Part shown: in pieces, positions 60,033 to 64,000 of the stretch
Layout: each line of letters starts with the position of its first letter
Numbering within the stretch: position 1 is the first letter of the stretch
From: Ruegeria halocynthiae
GTDB taxonomy: Bacteria; Pseudomonadota; Alphaproteobacteria; Rhodobacterales; Rhodobacteraceae
Direction: 5' to 3'
Assembly (NCBI RefSeq): GCF_900106805.1
Contig: NZ_FNNP01000001.1
Coordinates: 744,001-808,000 of the forward strand
DNA length: 64,000 nucleotides
Translations under genes and position numbers: made by a program
Notes under the pieces: model-generated
Databases searched by the model: none
What the model saw: only the letters and a program-made list of their open reading frames with translations
What the model was told of the DNA's origin: nothing

Positions 60033-60539
60033 TCATAAATCCTCGGGCAGAAAGACAAGATCACTGACCGGCGCCTGAGATCTCGCCTCTGTCAGCATTT
60101 GATGCAATTGCCCGCGATGATGCGTCATATGGTTGAACATATGGATAATGCATTGCGCATAAGGCTTTGTTACATCACTCTCTTTTGCCGCTGAAAACCA
60201 CGTGAACGAGCCGGATATTTCGTCATCTCCCAGCGTATCCGCCCATCTGGTGATCCGGTCGTCTATCGTGTCGCGCAACGGCAACCAGTCGGACATATTG
60301 GTGCAAATTGAGACACTCTCGGGGATGCCACCACCTGGTCCGGGTCCATTATCAAACCGTGAAATCCAGATCCAATCCCCCCAAAGCAAGTGATTGGCCG
60401 TTCCCATGATTGATCCGAAGAAGGCACCGCGATCAAGGGTGAGTTCTTCGGCAGGTAGCGATTGAAGAAATCCCTTTAACTGTTTGTTTTGCCAACGGCT
60501 ATATCGCGCCATCTCACGCGCGTAAGCTCCGGTTATCAT
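60033..60539 (-). CDS. DinB-family protein (putative metal-dependent thiol transferase fold)
   Basis: The 168-residue four-helix protein has the DinB/YfiT-like motif set: His50 in MGTANHLLWGDWIWI and the cluster H137, H140, H141, H146 in NHMTHHRGQLHQML, which can bind a divalent metal. Superfamily members include mycothiol-, bacillithiol- and glutathione-dependent transferases and isomerases. ATG 60539 overlaps the DUF1326 stop (TGATG). Its place in the dmdA unit suggests a role with small thiols or methylated sulfur compounds. That is inference. Confidence 0.8.
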   Translation of the reverse strand: MITGAYAREMARYSRWQNKQLKGFLQSLPAEELTLDRGAFFGSIMGTANHLLWGDWIWISRFDNGPGPGGGIPESVSICTNMSDWLPLRDTIDDRITRWADTLGDDEISGSFTWFSAAKESDVTKPYAQCIIHMFNHMTHHRGQLHQMLTEARSQAPVSDLVFLPEDL

Positions 60540-61243
60540 CACTTGGGCCCGTGCCAGTCGATGGGGCAAATCTCAGCCGATTTGCCGCCAAAATCCCAAA
60601 CACGACCATAATCGCGCACTTTGGATTTTGTCCCTTTGGCCACGATAATGTCCGGGCCCATCCAGTATTTCGAATTCGAAACCATCACCGGATGCTCGGG
60701 GTCTTTTCCCGCCAGCATCTCGATCTCACCCTGAATCTTTCGCCCGATCGTGATCCGGCGTTTTGTGCCATCCCTTTCAATCTGAACAGGCGCGCGCTCG
60801 GCCCCGATGATTTCACTGACCAACATAGTGAACAGGCCAGTTGTTCCACCCGCTTGACCGCTGAAAATCTGCAGCAACCCGTTATAGGCTTTCCCGCTGG
60901 AGCGTTCATCAACATACGCTGCGACTTTCCACTGCCCCTCTCCCATACGGCCCGGAATATCGACGAGCAGTCCCACATTCAGACCGGAGAGGTCTTCGCC
61001 CTCATAGTGACCCTCATCAATGATGATGCCCATCCACGCATGGCAATGCCCTTCGGTCGGAGGGTGCGCACCCAGCGAAACCACGCAAGGACAGAACACA
61101 TCGCAGGAGCAGTTCAGGATGAGTTCACCCTTAATTGCCCAGTCCGTCGGGCTCATCTCGCGCCGTTTGGGATTGGGCATCCGGCTGTCAATCCGCTGAC
61201 TGATCGGCAGCTTATCCGCCTCCGGTTTTCTGTTCTTAGCCAT
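60539..61243 (-). CDS. DUF1326 domain-containing protein
   Basis: The 234-residue soluble protein has the DUF1326 signature LNCSCDVFCPCVV (Cys45, 47, 51, 53) followed by EGHCHAWMG (His66, Cys67, His68). A further Cys lies near the C-terminus (EICPIDW). The function is unknown. The Cys/His cluster suggests soft-metal or thiol binding. It begins five bases after the DUF2182 stop with GGAGG as ribosome binding site; the two families are commonly paired. Confidence 0.87.
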   Translation of the reverse strand: MAKNRKPEADKLPISQRIDSRMPNPKRREMSPTDWAIKGELILNCSCDVFCPCVVSLGAHPPTEGHCHAWMGIIIDEGHYEGEDLSGLNVGLLVDIPGRMGEGQWKVAAYVDERSSGKAYNGLLQIFSGQAGGTTGLFTMLVSEIIGAERAPVQIERDGTKRRITIGRKIQGEIEMLAGKDPEHPVMVSNSKYWMGPDIIVAKGTKSKVRDYGRVWDFGGKSAEICPIDWHGPK

Positions 61244-61247
61244 TCAC

Positions 61248-62039
61248 TTATCCTCCGTAAGCAATGTGATGCACGAGCAATCCTAAGCCACCCGCAATCA
61301 AGATGACCCCCATAGGGCGCGTCACCGCATGCCCAATCTGGGGAATTTTCTCCAAAACCATGAATAGGGTTGCGAGGCCCATCCACAACAGACTCATAAC
61401 TCCGCCGACAAAACCCAACGCCATGAACCCCCAACAACAGCCGACGCAGAACGCTCCCAGCCCCAGCCCCATGCGCACCCCGCCTGCGAATCCGGTTCTC
61501 CAATGGCCTAGGAAATAGGTCATAGGTGCATGACACACACCATGGCAGACCTCTTTCGTGCGGGAAAACTGGAATGCTCCAACCACGATCAGAAGACCGG
61601 CTGCCAGATAAGGAGACTTTGCGATCCCCAGCATATCGATCGCACCGCCGAACAATAACGCAAGTTGTAGGCCGGTGATCAAAGCAGCAAAACCGACCCA
61701 GGCAAAGAAGTATCCCAGCAATACACCCAACCACCCTGCCCGAGTGCCATTGGCGCTGCGGATCAGGTCATCATAGCTGCGTAAGGTTGGGACCAATGTT
61801 GGCAGCATCATCGCGGCCATCATAATCGCCCACATCCAAAACAAAGGCCCGAACTCGGCCATGGGCATGTACATGTCCATGCGCGGATCCATCGCCGCCA
61901 TGACCTGCCCCATCGGCCCGGGCCGACCAATCCAGTCCAGGTCCATATCGCGGCTCATCGAGACCATCATCCACCACGCCCAAAGGATCGCGATGTAGAA
62001 GCCCAACCAAAGCGCACTGCGGAAAACTGAGCGACTCAC
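61248..62039 (-). CDS. DUF2182 integral membrane protein (predicted metal-binding)
   Basis: The 263-residue protein has about seven membrane spans. The N-terminal half has a Met-rich loop (residues 43-60, with MDPRMDMYMPM) and MWAIMMAAMMLP. The second half has CHGVCH (165-170) and CVGCC (198-202). Met, Cys and His at membrane faces resemble Cu(I) carriers, but function is unproven. GTG 62039 has GGGAGG with a 5-base gap; TTG 62057 precedes that signal. It starts the leftward unit with DUF1326, DinB, dmdA and acuI. Confidence 0.85.
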   Translation of the reverse strand: MSRSVFRSALWLGFYIAILWAWWMMVSMSRDMDLDWIGRPGPMGQVMAAMDPRMDMYMPMAEFGPLFWMWAIMMAAMMLPTLVPTLRSYDDLIRSANGTRAGWLGVLLGYFFAWVGFAALITGLQLALLFGGAIDMLGIAKSPYLAAGLLIVVGAFQFSRTKEVCHGVCHAPMTYFLGHWRTGFAGGVRMGLGLGAFCVGCCWGFMALGFVGGVMSLLWMGLATLFMVLEKIPQIGHAVTRPMGVILIAGGLGLLVHHIAYGG

Positions 62040-62074
62040 TTGCGCCTCCCGACTCAACTCTCTTGCTTTTCAAA

Positions 62075-62098
62075 TGTCAGACTTTTAAATGTCAGACA
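62075..62098. promoter_or_regulatory. Tandem GntR/FCD-type operator
   Basis: Two copies of TGTCAGAC(T/A) start at 62075 and 62090, 15 bases apart, inside the repeated AAATGTCAGAC. Each core GTC-A-GAC is a small palindrome like the TNGTNNNACNA sites of FadR-type regulators. They lie between the DUF2182 and regulator starts. Confidence 0.6.
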
Positions 62099-62122
62099 AA
62101 TGAAAATTTACGAATCCGAACG

Positions 62123-62860
62123 ATGACCATGAAAATTGACCCACGAAGCCCTGCTGATCTATCGGCCCAAATTGCGCAGGCAATTCGGGATGCGATTGTG
62201 TCCGGGCGGTTGATCGTGGATGAGCGGTTACCGTCCGAGTCTGAGCTCGCTGACCAGTTTCAGGTCTCTCGCCCAACAGTGCGCGAAGCGTTGAAACGGC
62301 TTGCTGCGCAGTCGCTGATCCGCACGCAACGCGGCGCGTCAGGTGGGGCTTTTGTGAACCGACTGAATTTTGAGGACGCCTATTCACAGCAGATCACAAC
62401 CTCAACCCTGCTACTTTCGATGAACGCAGTCAGCTTTGATACGGCCTGCGAGGCCCGCTATGCGCTGGAGCGCGCCTGTGCATCTCTGTCGGCACAACGA
62501 CGCACCGCAGATCAACTTGCAACGATGCGGGCCGAGATCTTTCGACAGGCACAACCGGGTCTGACAGATGAGGCTTTCTGCGCCTCGGACGTGGCCTTTC
62601 ATCGCGCGCTGGTCGATGGCGCAGGCAATCCGGTGCTATCGTACCAACTTGCAGGTGCTGTCGAAGCAATGCAGCCGCTGATGAACATGATCACCTTTGG
62701 CGCACGCTCCCGCGAGGAGATCATCTCTTTGCACACAGATATCGCCGACGCGCTGGAGGCACGCGATGCGGCGACCGTGGATGCCGCGCTGATCAAACTG
62801 GAGAGCTATACAAGACAACTGGCGCAAGACGTGGCCGAACAGCGGCGCAGACCCGCATAA
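62123..62860 (+). CDS. FadR/GntR-family (FCD domain) transcriptional regulator
   Basis: The 245-residue protein has a GntR winged helix (about 8-75: VDERLPSESELADQFQVSRP, then TVREALKRLAAQSLIRTQRG) and an all-helical FCD ligand domain (about 95-230) with AFHRALVDGAGNPVL and LHTDIADALEARD carrying metal-binding His. It is the natural candidate for control of the divergent dmdA unit and the methanethiol oxidase gene downstream. The ligand may be a DMSP metabolite such as acryloyl-CoA or methanethiol; this is inference. ATG 62129 is an alternative start. Confidence 0.9.
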   Translation: MTMKIDPRSPADLSAQIAQAIRDAIVSGRLIVDERLPSESELADQFQVSRPTVREALKRLAAQSLIRTQRGASGGAFVNRLNFEDAYSQQITTSTLLLSMNAVSFDTACEARYALERACASLSAQRRTADQLATMRAEIFRQAQPGLTDEAFCASDVAFHRALVDGAGNPVLSYQLAGAVEAMQPLMNMITFGARSREEIISLHTDIADALEARDAATVDAALIKLESYTRQLAQDVAEQRRRPA

Positions 62861-62934
62861 GAAAGAAGACCGAAACTAACGAGGATCCCGAGCAGGCAGC
62901 ATGACATCCGGCGGAAAGACCGGAACTCTCAAAA

Positions 62935-62949
62935 AATTGAATATCAATT
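62935..62949. repeat. Palindrome before the methanethiol oxidase gene
   Basis: AATTGA-ATA-TCAATT is a perfect 6-bp inverted repeat 18 bases before the start codon. It could be an operator or simply AT-rich leader. Confidence 0.35.
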
Positions 62950-62966
62950 GCTTACGGGAGGACGTT

Positions 62967-64000
62967 ATGAACCAAAGACCGGACCCAACCTTTTATCCAT
63001 CAGCCAAGCTGGCGATGGAGGGCCCCACTGAGACTCTGGCCTTCACGCTGATGCTCAGCCCTGATTTTTCACAACCGGACGGATTGGCCGTTGTGAATGT
63101 CGACCCAACTTCAGATGACTATGGAAAGATTGTTCATCAGGTGATTATGCCGGAAAAAGGCGATGAATTTCACCACTTCGGATGGAACGCCTGCTCTTCT
63201 TCTCTGTCACCGCTCAGCGGTCATGCGTTTTTGGAACGCCGGTATTTGATCGTCCCTGGCATTCGGTCGAGCCGGATTTATATCATCGACGTCAAAAACC
63301 CACTGGAAGCTAAGATCCACAAGATCATCGAACCAGAAGAAGTCTTTGCTAAAACCGGATATTCCCGCCCTCATACGATCCATTGTGGTCCTGAAGGTAT
63401 ATATGTCAGCACCCTGGGTGGCGGTGGTGAAGATGGCACCGATGGACCTCCGGGTATCTTCATCATGGATTGCGAAAGCTTCGAAATCATCGGGCGCTAT
63501 GAGATTGAGCGCGGGGTGCAGGACAAGCACTATGATTTCTGGTGGAACCTGCCGCGCGATTACATGGTCAGTTCCGAGTGGGGCCTGCCACCGCAATTCG
63601 AGAACGGGATCGTGGCCGAGGATTTGCTATCCAACAAGTATGGCCACAGCATCCATTTCTGGAATCTACGGGACCGGACGAACATTCAAACGATCGATCT
63701 GGGGGAAAACCACCAGATGGCGCTGGAAATCCGTCCCGCACATGATCCGGTCAAGCAATATGGCTTCTGCGGCGTTGTGGTGGATACCACAAATCTGCAA
63801 GGCGCAATCTTCACCTGGTGGCGCAACGAGGACGGCACATTTGAGGCCAAGAAGACCATCACGATTGATCCGGAGCCCGCTGACCCCGATGACCTGCCCG
63901 AATTGCTGAAAGGCTTTTCAGCCGTTCCGCCGCTGGTGACAGATATCGACCTTAGCCTGGACGATAAATACCTTTATGTGGCGTGCTGGGGCACGGGAGA
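62967..64000 (+). CDS. mtoX: Methanethiol oxidase, SELENBP1 family (truncated by window end)
   Basis: The visible 344 residues match the selenium-binding-protein/methanethiol-oxidase family, usually 430-470 long. LAVVNVDPTSDDYGKIVHQV, DEFHHFGWNACSSS (69-79) and SSRIYIIDVKNPLEAKIHKI are followed by RPHTIHCGPEG and a beta-propeller pattern. The enzyme oxidises methanethiol to formaldehyde, hydrogen sulfide and hydrogen peroxide and is copper-dependent in studied bacteria. The human CSSC segment reads CSSS here. No signal peptide is seen. GGGAGGA lies 4 bases before ATG 62967. It follows the FCD regulator by 106 bases on the same strand. Confidence 0.92.
   Translation, partial: MNQRPDPTFYPSAKLAMEGPTETLAFTLMLSPDFSQPDGLAVVNVDPTSDDYGKIVHQVIMPEKGDEFHHFGWNACSSSLSPLSGHAFLERRYLIVPGIRSSRIYIIDVKNPLEAKIHKIIEPEEVFAKTGYSRPHTIHCGPEGIYVSTLGGGGEDGTDGPPGIFIMDCESFEIIGRYEIERGVQDKHYDFWWNLPRDYMVSSEWGLPPQFENGIVAEDLLSNKYGHSIHFWNLRDRTNIQTIDLGENHQMALEIRPAHDPVKQYGFCGVVVDTTNLQGAIFTWWRNEDGTFEAKKTITIDPEPADPDDLPELLKGFSAVPPLVTDIDLSLDDKYLYVACWGTG

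Overview
The window looks like ordinary chromosome of an alphaproteobacterium of the order Rhodobacterales, most likely a marine Roseobacter-group bacterium near Ruegeria or Phaeobacter. The evidence is dmdA (DMSP demethylase) next to acuI, the ornithine-lipid pair olsB-olsA, ChpT, CtrA and a DUF1153/SciP-type protein, ribosomal protein L21 with a C-terminal helix-hairpin-helix tail, and GC-rich codon use throughout. I see no insertion sequence, prophage, CRISPR array or rRNA operon. There is one tRNA gene (Ser, anticodon CGA).

Layout. 0-6.6 kb: acyl-CoA and lipid catabolism genes (partial LysR regulator, glutaryl-CoA dehydrogenase, two SDR oxidoreductases, TesB, a class C beta-lactamase-like hydrolase, an APH-fold phosphotransferase). 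7-8.2 kb: aroQ overlapping a LuxR-type solo regulator with an altered ligand pocket. 8.5-20.4 kb, mostly minus strand: rpsB-tsf, olsB-olsA, chpT, obg-proB-proA, a GNAT/LysE pair, rplU-rpmA and twin DUF2059 secreted proteins. 20.5-29.3 kb, plus strand: tRNA-Ser, an alanine-rich repeat protein, and a seven-gene operon-like run for a branched-chain-amino-acid-type (HAAT) ABC transporter with a fused-in acyl-CoA synthetase gene. 29.3-38.7 kb: rplM-rpsI, a MocR regulator facing a DUF1127 gene, a hotdog thioesterase and crotonase pair, trmFO, gluQRS, hisI, a NifU-like scaffold and marC. 38.8-44.7 kb, minus strand: a small SOS-type membrane protein, recG, ligA, ctrA and sciP. 44.8-57.7 kb: mnmA, then a long minus-strand envelope cluster read as frr-uppS-cdsA-dxr-rseP-bamA-skp-fabZ-lpxA-lpxI-lpxB plus a CadD-like exporter. 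57.9-64 kb: a divergent DMSP and methanethiol locus.

The most interesting region is the last 6 kb. A GntR/FCD regulator and a methanethiol oxidase (SELENBP1 family) gene read rightward. A DUF2182-DUF1326-DinB-dmdA-acuI series reads leftward from the same intergenic region, which carries two copies of a GTC-A-GAC operator-like box. This joins the enzyme that begins DMSP demethylation with the enzyme that oxidises methanethiol, the volatile end product of that route, and places two Cys/His/Met-rich proteins of unknown function in the same unit. They are candidates for copper or thiol handling.

A second candidate system is a 40-residue single-span membrane protein at 38865-38987 with a strong ribosome binding site and a GTTC-N7-GTTC LexA-type box upstream. 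This is the arrangement expected of a SidA-like SOS-induced division inhibitor. Cell-cycle control is represented by chpT, ctrA and sciP, with a CtrA-type box in front of ctrA.
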